From NCBI RefSeq assembly GCF_034424545.1, contig NZ_CP139971.1, positions 1,984,001 to 2,048,000 of the forward strand: a stretch of 64,000 nucleotides of DNA. Reading direction: 5' to 3'. Below the pieces are notes generated by a model. The model was not told where the DNA came from and searched no databases. It saw nothing but the letters and a program-made list of their open reading frames with translations. Shown here piece after piece: positions 1-9,541 of this stretch (position 1 is its first letter; each line of letters begins with the position of its first letter). The DNA comes from Trinickia caryophylli (GTDB lineage Bacteria > Pseudomonadota > Gammaproteobacteria > Burkholderiales > Burkholderiaceae). The translations under genes were made by a program, and so were the position numbers.

Positions 1-5
1 CGAAC

Positions 6-1505
6 GTGAAAGCATCGAACATTCTCGCGGATCTCGGCATTTCGCACCTGGCGGAAGCCGGCGATATCGCAGTCCATTCGCCTATCGACGGCGGGCTGAT
101 CGGCCGCGTGGCGAGCCAGACCGTTGCCGATGTGGATGCGGCACTGGCGAAAGCGCAAGAGGCCTATAAGGTTTGGCGCAGTGTTCCCGCGCCGCGTCGC
201 GGCGAACTCGTTCGTCTGCTCGGCAACAAGCTGCGCGAGCGCAAGCAGGCGCTCGGTAGCATGATCACGCTGGAAACGGGCAAGATTCTGCAGGAAGGCC
301 TTGGCGAAGTGCAGGAGATGATCGACATCTGCGATTTCGCCGTGGGTCTTTCGCGTCAACTCTACGGTCTGACCATCGCCTCGGAGCGCCCGGGCCACCG
401 GATGGCCGAAACGTGGCATCCGATGGGCGTTTGCACGGTCATCTCGGCATTCAACTTCCCGGCCGCCGTATGGTCGTGGAACGCCGCACTCGCGCTTGTG
501 TGCGGCAACGCGGTGATTTGGAAACCGTCGGAAAAAACGCCGCTCACGGCGCTGGCGGTGGACAAGATTCTGCAGGACGCGCTCGAGGCGTTCGGCGATG
601 CGCCGGCCGGCCTGACGGCGGTGATCAACGGCGGGCGCGACGTGGGTGCCAAACTCGTGGCGGACCCGCGCTCGAGCATTGTGAGTGCGACCGGCAGCAC
701 GGAAATGGGGCGCGCTGTGGGCGTGGAAGTCGCGCGTCGTTTCGGTCGCTCCCTTCTCGAACTCGGCGGCAACAACGCCGGTATCGTTTCGCCCACCGCG
801 GACCTCGAACTGGCACTGCGCGGCATCCTGTTCTCCGCGGTCGGCACGGCAGGCCAGCGCTGCACGACGCTGCGGCGCCTGTTCGTGCACGAAAGCATTT
901 ACGACAACGTCGTTCAGCGCCTCAAGACCCTTTACGGCAAGGTCGCGATCGGCAACCCGCTCGAGCAGGGCACGCTGATGGGGCCGCTCATCGACGAGCA
1001 GTCGTTCGGCCGGATGCAGGCGGCTCTCGCGCAGGCGAAGCACGAGGGCGGCACCGTGTTCGGCGGCGAGCGCCACACGGTCGCTGGCAATGAAAAGGGT
1101 TTCTATGTACGGCCCGCCATCGTGGAGATGCCGTCGCAGACCGACGTCGTGCTGACCGAGACGTTCGCGCCCATTCTTTATGTGTTGAAGTACCGCGATT
1201 TCAGCGAAGCCGTGGACGGCAACAACGCCGCGCACCATGGCCTGTCGTCGTGCGTGTTCACGACAGACCTGCGCGAGAGCGAACGTTTCCTGTCGGCCTC
1301 GGGCAGCGATTGCGGGATCGCGAACGTCAACATCGGCCCGAGCGGCGCCGAGATTGGCGGCGCGTTCGGCGGCGAGAAGGAAACCGGGGGCGGACGCGAA
1401 TCGGGCTCGGATGCGTGGAAGGCATACATGCGCCGCGCCACGAACACGGTGAACTTCTCCTCGGCGCTGCCGCTCGCGCAAGGTATCGACTTCAATATCG
1501 GCTGA
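6..1505 (+). CDS. amaB: ALDH7-type aldehyde dehydrogenase (aminoadipate-semialdehyde dehydrogenase-like)
   Basis: NAD(P)-dependent aldehyde dehydrogenase of the antiquitin/ALDH7 type, the family that oxidises 2-aminoadipate-6-semialdehyde (piperideine-6-carboxylate) to 2-aminoadipate in lysine and pipecolate breakdown. The 499 residues are full family length. Visible landmarks are the ELGGNN motif with general-base Glu near residue 252, the GQRCTT motif with catalytic Cys near 286, and the C-terminal GGEKETGGGRESG loop seen in ALDH7. The frame opens with GTG at base 6 and stays open to the window edge, so the true start may lie a few codons upstream. The following FAD oxidase and aminotransferase genes fit the same pathway. 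The family is secure; the exact substrate is inferred from the family and neighbours. Confidence 0.9.
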   Translation: MKASNILADLGISHLAEAGDIAVHSPIDGGLIGRVASQTVADVDAALAKAQEAYKVWRSVPAPRRGELVRLLGNKLRERKQALGSMITLETGKILQEGLGEVQEMIDICDFAVGLSRQLYGLTIASERPGHRMAETWHPMGVCTVISAFNFPAAVWSWNAALALVCGNAVIWKPSEKTPLTALAVDKILQDALEAFGDAPAGLTAVINGGRDVGAKLVADPRSSIVSATGSTEMGRAVGVEVARRFGRSLLELGGNNAGIVSPTADLELALRGILFSAVGTAGQRCTTLRRLFVHESIYDNVVQRLKTLYGKVAIGNPLEQGTLMGPLIDEQSFGRMQAALAQAKHEGGTVFGGERHTVAGNEKGFYVRPAIVEMPSQTDVVLTETFAPILYVLKYRDFSEAVDGNNAAHHGLSSCVFTTDLRESERFLSASGSDCGIANVNIGPSGAEIGGAFGGEKETGGGRESGSDAWKAYMRRATNTVNFSSALPLAQGIDFNIG

Positions 1506-1521
1506 GTTTTTTCGTTTCGAG

Positions 1522-1545
1522 CGGGGGCGCAAGCGCTCGCCCCCG
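1522..1545. terminator. G/C hairpin after amaB-like gene
   Basis: Perfect 8-bp stem (CGGGGGCG / CGCCCCCG) with an 8-base loop, 16 bases past the aldehyde dehydrogenase stop. A T-run lies before it (1507-1513) rather than after it, so it is not a classical rho-independent terminator for the plus strand. It could attenuate read-through into the FAD oxidase gene. Confidence 0.35.
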
Positions 1546-1645
1546 AACGGTCGATCGCAGACGCCGAGGCGAAACCGAATCGGCAAATGATCGCGGCGGG
1601 CGCCCGCAAGCGGGTGCCTCTTTATTCGGTACTGTGGAGCAAGAC

Positions 1646-2818
1646 GTGAGTTCTCAAGTCGTTATCGTTGGCGGCGGCGTGGTCGGCAGTTCCATCGCTT
1701 ACTTTTTGCGCGCTTCGGATCCGACGGTGTCCGTGACCGTCATCGAGCGCGACCCGAGCTATGCGAAGTCGTCGTCGGCGCTATCGGCTGCCTCCATCCG
1801 GCAGCAATTTTCCACGCCGCTTTCGATTCGGATGTCGCTTTACGGCATCGAGTTTCTGCGCAACATCGGCGAGCTTCTCGAAGTGGATGGTAACAAGCCC
1901 GAGATCGATCTTCACGAGGGCGGCTACCTGTTTCTTGCCACGCCGGCCGGCGAGGGGATCCTGCGCGAGAATCACGCGCTGCAGCGAAGCCTGGGCGCCG
2001 ATATCGATCTGATGCCGGCGGATGCCCTCAAAGCCAGGTTCCCCTGGCTCAACGTCGACGATCTCGCGGCGGGCGCGTATGGCTTGAGCGGAGAAGGCTG
2101 GTTCGATGGCTACGGTCTGGTTCAGGCGCTGCGCAAGAAGGCCCAGTCGCTCGGCGCCCGTTATGTGCCTGCCGACGTGATCGGCCTCGAGCGCAGCGGC
2201 CGCAGGGTCACGCACGTCATCGCCAACGACGGCGAGCGTTTCGCTTGCGATACCGTCGTCAATGCCGCCGGTGCATGGACGCGACGCATTTCGCAGATGA
2301 TGGGTATCGACATTCCGGTCTATGCGCGGCGCCGCAGCATTTTCAATGTTTCGTCGCCCGCGCGCCTCGAGCACTGTCCGCTGCTGATCGACCCCACTGG
2401 CGTGTACTTTCGGCCTGAAGGCAAGACCTACATCACGGGCACATCACCCTCGCCCGAGAACGACCCCGACGATCTGCCGCTCGACGAGGTCGATCACGGC
2501 ATCTTCGACGAGATAATCTGGCCGACCCTGGCGCATCGCGTTCCCGAATTCGAAGCGCTGCGAGTGGAGAATTGCTGGTCCGGCTACTACGAGTACAACG
2601 TATTCGACCACAATGCCATCATCGGCTATCACCCCGACGTCGAGAACTGTGTATTCGCCAACGGCTACAGCGGGCACGGTCTTCAGCAAGGGCCGGCAAC
2701 GGGGCGCGGCGTGAGCGAGCTGATCCTCACAGGCCAATACCGCTCGCTGGACCTTTCCTCGTTGAGCTGGGCACGCGTGCTCGAGAATCGCCCCATTGTG
2801 GAGCGCAATGTCGTGTAG
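1646..2818 (+). CDS. DAO-family FAD-dependent oxidoreductase
   Basis: Predicted flavoprotein of the D-amino-acid oxidase / glycine oxidase / sarcosine oxidase superfamily, about 390 residues. The Rossmann dinucleotide motif VVIVGGGVVGSSIA is at the very N-terminus, and a second conserved block near the C-terminus (NGYSGHGLQQGPATGR) is typical of DAO enzymes. The GTG at 1646 is chosen because it puts the FAD motif at residues 4-10; the frame is open much further upstream, but that stretch lies inside the aldehyde dehydrogenase gene. Between an ALDH7 enzyme and a PLP aminotransferase, a role oxidising pipecolate or a related cyclic or secondary amine (as AmaA does in Pseudomonas) is plausible. 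The substrate cannot be read from sequence. Confidence 0.85.
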   Translation: MSSQVVIVGGGVVGSSIAYFLRASDPTVSVTVIERDPSYAKSSSALSAASIRQQFSTPLSIRMSLYGIEFLRNIGELLEVDGNKPEIDLHEGGYLFLATPAGEGILRENHALQRSLGADIDLMPADALKARFPWLNVDDLAAGAYGLSGEGWFDGYGLVQALRKKAQSLGARYVPADVIGLERSGRRVTHVIANDGERFACDTVVNAAGAWTRRISQMMGIDIPVYARRRSIFNVSSPARLEHCPLLIDPTGVYFRPEGKTYITGTSPSPENDPDDLPLDEVDHGIFDEIIWPTLAHRVPEFEALRVENCWSGYYEYNVFDHNAIIGYHPDVENCVFANGYSGHGLQQGPATGRGVSELILTGQYRSLDLSSLSWARVLENRPIVERNVV

Positions 2819-2879
2819 TTTCGACGTACCCCATCCTCGCTTGGTGGATGGGTTCCTCCAGGTATCGTCGATACATTGG

Positions 2880-2902
2880 CCCGGCTTTGCCGGGTTTTTT
2901 TC
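2880..2902 (+). terminator. Rho-independent terminator
   Basis: Stem CCCGGC-TTT-GCCGGG followed by seven T residues: a textbook intrinsic terminator about 60 bases after the FAD oxidoreductase stop. A second, weaker hairpin (CCCATCC / GGATGGG, about 2830-2852) lies just before it. It separates this gene from the downstream aminotransferase. Confidence 0.85.
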
Positions 2903-3103
2903 GTTTCCGCGGGAGCGATTGCGGGCCAACGGAGTTGATGACGGCAGCGCATCATCTTGTGCATAGATATCGTTTGATGCGCGCGTATTGGCTGACCACA
3001 ATTCAAGCATCGACGGGCCGTCAATAGTGTGAAGACGACCGCTTCAAGCGCGGCATGCCGGACGAGGCAGCCGCGATGGCCCGGCTCTTCTCAGCCAACC
3101 ACA

Positions 3104-4309
3104 ATGTACGCGTTCACAGCTCCCTTTCAGAACCCATCGGGCTCGCCGATCCGCGAGTTGTTCAAGTATCTCGGCGAGCCCGGAATGATTTCGTTTGCGG
3201 GCGGCTATCCCGCGAGCGACCTTTTCGACATCGACGGGCTCCAGGCAGCGGCCGCGCGTGCCTATCGAGCGCCTGCGCGTTGTCTCCAATACGGGCCCAC
3301 CGACGGGCTGCCCGAGCTCAAGACGGAACTCGTTGCGCTGATGGCGCGGCGCGGTGTGGCATGCGCGAACGATGAACTGCTCGTGACGACCGGCTCGCAA
3401 CAGGGGTTGGATCTGCTGCTGAGGATCTTCGTGGCCCCCGGCGATACGGTGCTCGTCGAGCAACCGGCCTATCCGGCAACGCTGCAGGCATTGAGGCTGC
3501 AGCAGGCCAACATCGTGACGGTGCCCGTCGACGCGGACGGCCTCGATGTGGACCGGCTCGCGGCGCTGCTCGCATCGGGCGCCGTCGCTGCGCCCAAGCT
3601 GCTTTACACGGTGCCGACGTTTGCGAATCCCACGGGAGCGACGCTTACGCGCGAGCGCCGCATCGCGTTGCTCGAACTCGCGGTGAAATACCGGTTCGTC
3701 ATCGTCGAAGACGATCCCTACGGCGACTTGCGCTTTGCCGGCGAAGGCGTGCCGTCCATCATGGCGCTCACGCGCGAGGTCGCTGGCTCGCACGCCTGGG
3801 TCGTCCATTTCGCCAGTCTGTCGAAAATCGTTGCACCGGGCCTGCGCGTGGGCTGGATGGTGGCGCCCGCCGAGATCGTTCGGCGGTGCGTCGTGGCCAA
3901 GCAGACCGTCGATCTTTGCAGCGCGCCCTGGACGCAGGTCACGGCTGCGGCGTATCTGGCCGACGGGGCGCTCGAACGCCATCTGCCGCTTATCGCCGAG
4001 ATGTACAAGCGCAAGAGCCATGCGCTCTGCGCCGGGCTTCGAGCGGCGTTTGGCGAAGCAATCGCTTTTCACGAGCCGCACGGCGGCATGTTCGTGTGGG
4101 CGCGCATCGCGGGCGTCGATGCCGCCACGCTGCTCGGGCACGCGGTCGCGAACAAGGTTGTTTTCGTTCCCGGCGCGGCGTTCTTCGCCGATAACGTCGA
4201 TGTCTTCGCGTTGCGTCTGTCGTTCGCGGCGCCTGGTGTCGCGCAGATCGAGGAGGGCGTGACGCGACTCAAACGCGCCTATGAAGCGGCATGTCCGGTC
4301 CGGATTTGA
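3104..4309 (+). CDS. PLP-dependent aminotransferase, 2-aminoadipate aminotransferase-like
   Basis: Fold-type I (class I/II) aminotransferase of about 401 residues, resembling LysN/2-aminoadipate transaminases and the catalytic half of MocR proteins, without a GntR DNA-binding domain. The PLP Schiff-base lysine is in SLSKIVAPGLR near residue 241, and the N-terminal ISFAGGYPA block is typical. ATG 3104 is preferred; upstream in-frame codons give a non-homologous arginine-rich leader. Following an ALDH7 and a DAO oxidase, conversion of 2-aminoadipate to 2-oxoadipate is the natural reading, but other amino acids are possible. A terminator upstream means it has its own promoter, within 2903-3103. 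Confidence 0.87.
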   Translation: MYAFTAPFQNPSGSPIRELFKYLGEPGMISFAGGYPASDLFDIDGLQAAAARAYRAPARCLQYGPTDGLPELKTELVALMARRGVACANDELLVTTGSQQGLDLLLRIFVAPGDTVLVEQPAYPATLQALRLQQANIVTVPVDADGLDVDRLAALLASGAVAAPKLLYTVPTFANPTGATLTRERRIALLELAVKYRFVIVEDDPYGDLRFAGEGVPSIMALTREVAGSHAWVVHFASLSKIVAPGLRVGWMVAPAEIVRRCVVAKQTVDLCSAPWTQVTAAAYLADGALERHLPLIAEMYKRKSHALCAGLRAAFGEAIAFHEPHGGMFVWARIAGVDAATLLGHAVANKVVFVPGAAFFADNVDVFALRLSFAAPGVAQIEEGVTRLKRAYEAACPVRI

Positions 4310-4342
4310 TCGGTTCAATCGTAGCAGGAGAAGGTGCTCGAA

Positions 4343-4453
4343 ATGAAAGTGTTGGCTGCCGTGAAGCGGGTGGTCGACTTCAATGTGAAGGTCCGAGTCA
4401 AAGCGGATCAGTCGAGTGTCGAACTCGCCAATGTGAAGTGTTCGATGAATCCG
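4343..4453 (+). pseudogene. etfB: Truncated etfB (electron transfer flavoprotein beta) remnant
   Basis: The first 37 codons encode a clear EtfB N-terminus ([19 protein letters not shown], then ANVKCSMNP). Homology stops abruptly after MNP and the frame runs on as unrelated sequence to a stop at 4534. Intact EtfB is about 250 residues, so over 85% of the gene is missing. An AGGAG-like ribosome site still precedes it. It lies between the aminotransferase and the convergent sensor kinase. Deletion, or a duplicate broken by rearrangement, would explain it; a functional etfAB presumably exists elsewhere. Confidence 0.8.
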
Positions 4454-4508
4454 AGGAATGCTGACGGCTTTTGTCGTGCCCTGCCGAAGCACGCGGCCGC
4501 GCTCTGCT

Positions 4509-7500
4509 TCACGCAAGCAGGCCGGTACCGGTAAGCGACTGCGCGAGCGCTTCGAACTGGGCACAAGCGGCTTCCCATTCGCCCGCGGTACAGATCGCCT
4601 GTAAGTTCAGGCATTGAGCCGCGGGCTCGTCGAGCCCCATGGCCAGCAGTGCGCCCTGAAGCCGATGCAGGCGCCGGCGCCCGCGATTGACGTCGCGCTG
4701 GGCCAGTGCCTCCTTGATGGATTCGTACTCGCCGGGCCAACTGCCGAGAAACGCCTCGCGAAGCGTCGCATCGAGCCGATCGAGCGCGCGCTGCCGCACC
4801 GCGTCCGCCGTGTGCTCGTCCTTGCCGTGCGCCGGGTCCGCGGCCTGCGCTTTTTGCAGCGCTTCGGCAAGATCCGCCAGCAGTACGGGCTTCAGCAGCA
4901 CGTGAGAGAACAGCGCGGCGGCGGCCGGCGTAATGTCGCTCGAGCCCGCGGCCGTCGTCGCGATCACGAATGCGCCAGGGTTGCGTTCGCGGATGGCGGT
5001 GACCAGTTCGACGCCACCGACATGGGGCATGCCCACGTCCGTCACGACAACGTCTGGCTCGCGCGCTTGCCACATAGCGAGTGCCTCGCGCCCGTCCTTC
5101 GCGCTGCGCACCGACGTGTAGCCGAGCATCTGAAGCTGATGCTCGATCAGTGCCCGGTTGACAGGGTCGTCTTCGGCGATCAGGACGTCGAGCGAGCGAT
5201 CGAGCCGATACGGCGACGCGCCAGCCTCGGCTGGCTCGCGCCGAGGCTGGCCGGACAGCGCCAGCAGGGCCGCGAGCAGTGCTTCGCTCGAATACAGCGA
5301 AATCGTCATGCGGTTGCCGGTTTGCGACGGCGCGAGCGGTCCGAGCGGCGTCGCCTCGACGATGCCCATGCAGCCCGCGTGGTCGCCCGCCCCGCCGTGC
5401 GTGTCGTCCTGTGCTTGCGCAGGCTCGGCCCGGGAGACCAGCAGAATATCGGCCGCCGTATCGCCGGCTGCGGCGGTACCCGGCCTTCGCACGCCCCAGC
5501 CGTCGAGCCGCGCTTCCCACATGCGTCGCAATGCGGCGTCGGGGGTGGCGATCGCCACCGATATCCCCTCGAGCGGCCGGACTGGGTGCTGCAACGCGGC
5601 ATGGACGCCCAGCGGCAATTCCACGCCGAAGACGCTGCCCGTTTCGGGCTCGCTTTGCAGCGTGATGCGGCCGCCCATCAACTCCGCGAGGTTACGGCAC
5701 AGGAAGAGGCCCAGCCCGGTGCCGCCGAACCGGCGGCCGATCGACGCGTCGGCCTGCGTCATCGGATTGAAGATCACGGCCTGCAGCGAGGAGGGAATCC
5801 CGATACCGGTATCGGCCACTTCGATGCGGGCCCACGTGCTGCCGCTATCGCGGCGAAGCAGCGCGGTGGACAAGGTCACCGCCCCGTGCTGTGTGAACTT
5901 GGTGGCGTTGCTCAGCAGGTTCTGCAGGATCTGCGCCACGCGATGATCGTCGGCTTCGACGAGGCCATCGAGGCCAGGGTCGGTGTAGCAATGCAACGCG
6001 ATGCCGCGCCCGATCACGGTGGGCGCGAACTGCTGCGCGCAGTGCTCGACCACTCGATTGAGGCTGACGGGGCGAGGGTCCACCGTGAGCGCATGGGTTT
6101 CGATCTTGGCGGCGTCGAGCAGATCGTTGACGAGCGACAGCAACCCATCGAATGCGCGGCGTATCAGCGCAACGCGTTCGAGCTGGGACGGATCGAGCGC
6201 GCTGTGCTCGAGCAGTTCGAGATGACCGACGGCACCATGCATCGGTGTTCTGATTTCGTGCGTCATCATCGCCATGAACATGGACTTGGCTTTGTTCGCG
6301 CGATCGGCCTCGCGCCTCGCGTCGATGAGCATGGCTTCGCTCGCCTTGCGCTCCGTGATGTCGACAAGGCCGAGCAAAACGGCGTCATGCCCGCGAAAAC
6401 GCGTCATGGACGACGCAACGCCGAGATAGCGCTCGCGTGCGCCCGCGGTCCAATGCACTTCGAAGAAGCGATGCCCCTCGGGCGAGGGCGCGTTCGCCGC
6501 GGCCGCTGCCTCGGCGCGAGCCCGCAACGCCTGCCGATAGAAAAGCGCGGCGTTCGCGCCGTCGGAGCCACCCAGCAGGTGTTTCGCCACCGCGTTTTCG
6601 AGCACGAGCGCCTGGGCGTGCAGGTCGAACACGGCGATGCCGACCGGAGCGGTATCGATGATCGACCGGTTGAACTGCTCGGCCTCGACGAGTTTTTCAG
6701 CATCGGTCTCGAATGGCCGGGCGACATGCCGGTCGAAGTAGCCGACACCGCTCCAAAGTAATCCGAGCGCACCGATGCACAGCAGACACGAAGCGATGAC
6801 CTCCACGAGCATGCCCGTGGCAATGCCGCGCCAGTCGAACACGTAGGCCGCGATCCAGCCGGGGCCCTCTATCCTTTGCGCGACGATGAAGGTCAGCCCG
6901 TCTCGGATCACGACTCTCGTGTCCTTCAACTGCCGCATTTGCCCGGCGTGTTGCTGGATGATGCCGAGCAGGCGGGCATCGTGCGGAGACAGCGCGCCGT
7001 GCGCGAGCGGGCCGCCGGCGTCGCCGCTCAGCACGAAAAAGCCGGCGGGCCGCGTCTGACGAACGAAATACTGCAGGAACTGATCCTGGGGAATGTTCGC
7101 CACGAGCGTGGCGATGCGTTCGCGTCCATGGAAAATAGGGACGATGATTTCCGCCAGTGTTTGACCGCGGGCTGTGCCGGCCGTCGACGTCCACGACGTC
7201 CAGATAGGCCGCTCGGCTCGTAGTGCCTGCGTGTCGCGGCGCGCAAGCAGCGCCTCCACCGGGCCGACTTGTTCGTCTATGAATGCGCCGGGGCGGTTTC
7301 GGAGCCGAGCGGGCGATTCGAACGGCGGCTGCGGGGGCACCGCGGCAAGCAACGCTCGGTCCGGCGAGTACAGGTACCCCGACATGGTGATGTCGTTGCG
7401 ACGCGGATCGAATGCCGGTGCGGCCGAGATGCGGCGCAGCAGGTGAAGCATCGTCTCGAGGCGCGGCGCATCCGCGATGCCCGCGGGCGTGGCCGCGAGC

Positions 7501-7853
7501 AGGAACGGAATGGCCGTGAGATCGCTTGCGGTGATCGTCACGCCATTTTGACGCGACAGTTCGCTGCGGTAGTGCTCGAGCGGGATGCGCTCCTGCTGAT
7601 GAAACGCCCAGTTGTCCTCGTAGATATCCACCATGCTCATGACGCGCGACGACAACCGCACGGCTTCGGACTGTACGTATTCCTGGTTCTGGACGAACGT
7701 GTTTTCGCGATCCGAGAAAAATCGTGCGAGCGCGCTGTCGACGAACAGCACGGTCGCACCGCCGATCGTCGCCGAAAGAAGCACGGCGAATCCGTAAAGC
7801 AGGCGCCGATGAAAACGTGCGGTTTGTGCGAGGGACCGTTTCGGTCGCTGCAT
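4509..7853 (-). CDS. Hybrid sensor histidine kinase with PAS, receiver and HPt domains
   Basis: Inner-membrane phosphorelay kinase of 1,114 residues. Order: TM helix near residues 18-38; a large periplasmic sensor region; a second TM near 345-370; a PAS-like domain (about 390-505) ending DITERKASE; HisKA with phospho-acceptor His532 in MTHEIRTPM; HATPase_c with [13 protein letters not shown] and GGTGLGL boxes; a degenerate alpha/beta segment (about 765-885); a receiver with Asp939 (VVVTDVGMP); and a C-terminal HPt with His1063. The HPt motif is HRLQG, where many families have HxLKG. It is divergent from a LuxR-type response regulator at 8127, its likely partner, giving a BvgAS/EvgAS/RcsC-like system. 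The signal is unknown. Confidence 0.9.
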   Translation of the reverse strand: MQRPKRSLAQTARFHRRLLYGFAVLLSATIGGATVLFVDSALARFFSDRENTFVQNQEYVQSEAVRLSSRVMSMVDIYEDNWAFHQQERIPLEHYRSELSRQNGVTITASDLTAIPFLLAATPAGIADAPRLETMLHLLRRISAAPAFDPRRNDITMSGYLYSPDRALLAAVPPQPPFESPARLRNRPGAFIDEQVGPVEALLARRDTQALRAERPIWTSWTSTAGTARGQTLAEIIVPIFHGRERIATLVANIPQDQFLQYFVRQTRPAGFFVLSGDAGGPLAHGALSPHDARLLGIIQQHAGQMRQLKDTRVVIRDGLTFIVAQRIEGPGWIAAYVFDWRGIATGMLVEVIASCLLCIGALGLLWSGVGYFDRHVARPFETDAEKLVEAEQFNRSIIDTAPVGIAVFDLHAQALVLENAVAKHLLGGSDGANAALFYRQALRARAEAAAAANAPSPEGHRFFEVHWTAGARERYLGVASSMTRFRGHDAVLLGLVDITERKASEAMLIDARREADRANKAKSMFMAMMTHEIRTPMHGAVGHLELLEHSALDPSQLERVALIRRAFDGLLSLVNDLLDAAKIETHALTVDPRPVSLNRVVEHCAQQFAPTVIGRGIALHCYTDPGLDGLVEADDHRVAQILQNLLSNATKFTQHGAVTLSTALLRRDSGSTWARIEVADTGIGIPSSLQAVIFNPMTQADASIGRRFGGTGLGLFLCRNLAELMGGRITLQSEPETGSVFGVELPLGVHAALQHPVRPLEGISVAIATPDAALRRMWEARLDGWGVRRPGTAAAGDTAADILLVSRAEPAQAQDDTHGGAGDHAGCMGIVEATPLGPLAPSQTGNRMTISLYSSEALLAALLALSGQPRREPAEAGASPYRLDRSLDVLIAEDDPVNRALIEHQLQMLGYTSVRSAKDGREALAMWQAREPDVVVTDVGMPHVGGVELVTAIRERNPGAFVIATTAAGSSDITPAAAALFSHVLLKPVLLADLAEALQKAQAADPAHGKDEHTADAVRQRALDRLDATLREAFLGSWPGEYESIKEALAQRDVNRGRRRLHRLQGALLAMGLDEPAAQCLNLQAICTAGEWEAACAQFEALAQSLTGTGLLA

Positions 7854-8126
7854 ATCAAATCCCAGATGATGGGTTTTGTGCCGTCACTCGCGAAAAGGCC
7901 CGGTGCTGTATTGGAGCTTGGAGCGAGTTTCGAGTGGAGTGTACTTCAGCCATGGCGTAACGAACTGCGGAATTAGGCAGGCGCCTATCGATCTCTTTTG
8001 CTCCCGCCCATCGCGATGACTAAAAATGGCGAATAATATCCTGGCGACGAGCAACCCAGAACGTTCACGGGCGCAGGAAAAATCGTTTTTTGCGCGCCGC
8101 GAAACGAAACCTGAGTCGAGGACGGA

Positions 8127-8816
8127 ATGAACGTTATCAAGGTGGCGGTGGCCGATGATCATCCGATCGTCGTGGCGGGCGTGAAAAGTATCCTGCTCGA
8201 AGAGCCGGATATCGGCCTTCTCTTCCACGCGGACAATATCAAAGATCTACTGGCTAAAATTCGCGACGAGCGGCCGGACGTGCTCGTATGCGATTACGAA
8301 TTCGAGGACGACCCGGAAGCCGATGGCCTCAACCTGCTGCGCCGGCTCGTTCATATCGCGCCGAATACCCGCGTTCTTTTTCTGAGTTCCCATTCCGCGA
8401 CGCATATCGTTTCGACGGCGCTCGCCAACGGCGCGGCTGGCTTCATCGGCAAATCGAAGGCCGACTTCGCCGCGCTCGCCGATGCAATCCGGCGCGTGCA
8501 TGGCGGCGAGACCTACATCCCGCCTTCGATTGCGAGCGCCGTGCTGTCGAACATGTTTGCTAACAGAACGCGGGAGGCGGGCGGCGTTGCGACGCTGTCG
8601 CCGCGCGAACTCGAAGTCGTGCGGCTGATTTGCGCCGGGCATTCGATCGCCGAGATCGCGGAGCGCGTCCGGCGCAGCCCGAAAACCATCAGCAATCAGA
8701 AGAACGCGGCGATGAGAAAACTGGCCGCGCGAAACGACGTGGAACTGGCCAAGGCGGTGCGCGACCTGGGGCTCTTCGGTGCCGTCTCGCCCGGGGCTGT
8801 CGCTACGCAGTCATAG
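8127..8816 (+). CDS. NarL/LuxR-family response regulator
   Basis: Two-domain response regulator of 229 residues. The receiver carries the acidic pair Asp10/Asp11, phospho-acceptor Asp56 (VLVCDYEF), Ser/Thr in FLSSHS and the conserved lysine in FIGKSK. The C-terminal LuxR helix-turn-helix starts at LSPRELEVVRL and includes AEIAERV and SPKTISNQK. Overall it resembles RcsB/BvgA/EvgA, which fits phosphotransfer from the HPt domain of the divergently encoded hybrid kinase across the 273-base gap. Its targets are not evident. It overlaps the 3' end of the convergent PepSY gene by 6 bases. Confidence 0.9.
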   Translation: MNVIKVAVADDHPIVVAGVKSILLEEPDIGLLFHADNIKDLLAKIRDERPDVLVCDYEFEDDPEADGLNLLRRLVHIAPNTRVLFLSSHSATHIVSTALANGAAGFIGKSKADFAALADAIRRVHGGETYIPPSIASAVLSNMFANRTREAGGVATLSPRELEVVRLICAGHSIAEIAERVRRSPKTISNQKNAAMRKLAARNDVELAKAVRDLGLFGAVSPGAVATQS

Positions 8817-9491
8817 CGACGCGATGGCGAGCGAGATCGCGGCCGCGACCGAGACCAGGAGTACTGCCGTCCCGATCGCGCGGCGCCGCTCGAGCTTCAG
8901 CCACAGCAGCAGCCCCGTCAGCGACAGGAACACGAGCCCAACGGCAACCGAATCGCTCAGCAGTGCCCACGCGAGGCTCGTGCCGAGCGCCTTGTGCAGT
9001 CCTTCGAGTGTGCCGATGGGCCCACGCGGCTGACGTTTGACCTCGACCGCGTTCTCGCCTTTCCAATATTCCGCGGTGACGATGTAGTCCGGCGCGGCGA
9101 ACCGGATCTCCCAGCGCTCGGGCTGCATGATGGAGCGATCGCCCCACGGCATGCGTCGCGCCGGTTCGCGTCTGATGCGATCGGGCGCGCGATCGAGGCC
9201 GAGCTGCGCACGCAGAAATTCTGCGAGCGCATCGGGCGTGCCGGCCACCTCGGCGCCTGGCAGCGCGACATGAACCGTCGATGGCTTCGGCGTCTCCGCC
9301 TTGAGGCTCACCCGGTGATTCTGCAAGATGCCCGTCACGCCGAACAGGAGCGTGAGCGCCATGGCCCAGAGCCCAACCCATCCATGCGTTTTGCGCAGCC
9401 ATTTGAGGAACGCGGCGCGTTTCGCGTGCCGCGTGTCGGGGGTGCGCACGGTACGCTGCACGGTGTTCGATCGTTCGACGATATCGGACAT
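8811..9491 (-). CDS. PepSY-associated transmembrane protein
   Basis: Membrane protein of about 226 residues with an N-terminal TM helix (WVGLWAMALTLLFGVTGI), a periplasmic PepSY-like region rich in charged residues, and C-terminal TM helices around VGLVFLSLTGLLLWL. This layout matches PepSY-associated TM proteins that accompany TonB-dependent siderophore receptors and are thought to aid ferric-siderophore reduction or handling. ATG 9491 is chosen because the longer in-frame opening reads back into the receptor gene and is out of frame with it. It sits 50 bases downstream of the receptor on the same strand, so it is probably co-transcribed and iron-regulated. Confidence 0.85.
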   Translation of the reverse strand: MSDIVERSNTVQRTVRTPDTRHAKRAAFLKWLRKTHGWVGLWAMALTLLFGVTGILQNHRVSLKAETPKPSTVHVALPGAEVAGTPDALAEFLRAQLGLDRAPDRIRREPARRMPWGDRSIMQPERWEIRFAAPDYIVTAEYWKGENAVEVKRQPRGPIGTLEGLHKALGTSLAWALLSDSVAVGLVFLSLTGLLLWLKLERRRAIGTAVLLVSVAAAISLAIASL

Positions 9492-9541
9492 GCTGGCTCT
9501 CTGTGAATGGATAAGTGGCGCGAGTCGAGCGGTGGCGTTTA

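Noticed and set aside
1250..1645. N-terminal extension of the FAD oxidase into the aldehyde dehydrogenase gene
   Set aside because: The extension has no homologous features and overlaps an established gene; GTG 1646 places the FAD motif at the N-terminus as usual.
4614..6761. 715-codon plus-strand frame opposite the hybrid kinase
   Set aside because: It is antisense to a gene with complete HisKA, ATPase, receiver and HPt motifs; the product has arginine-rich, domain-free shadow composition.
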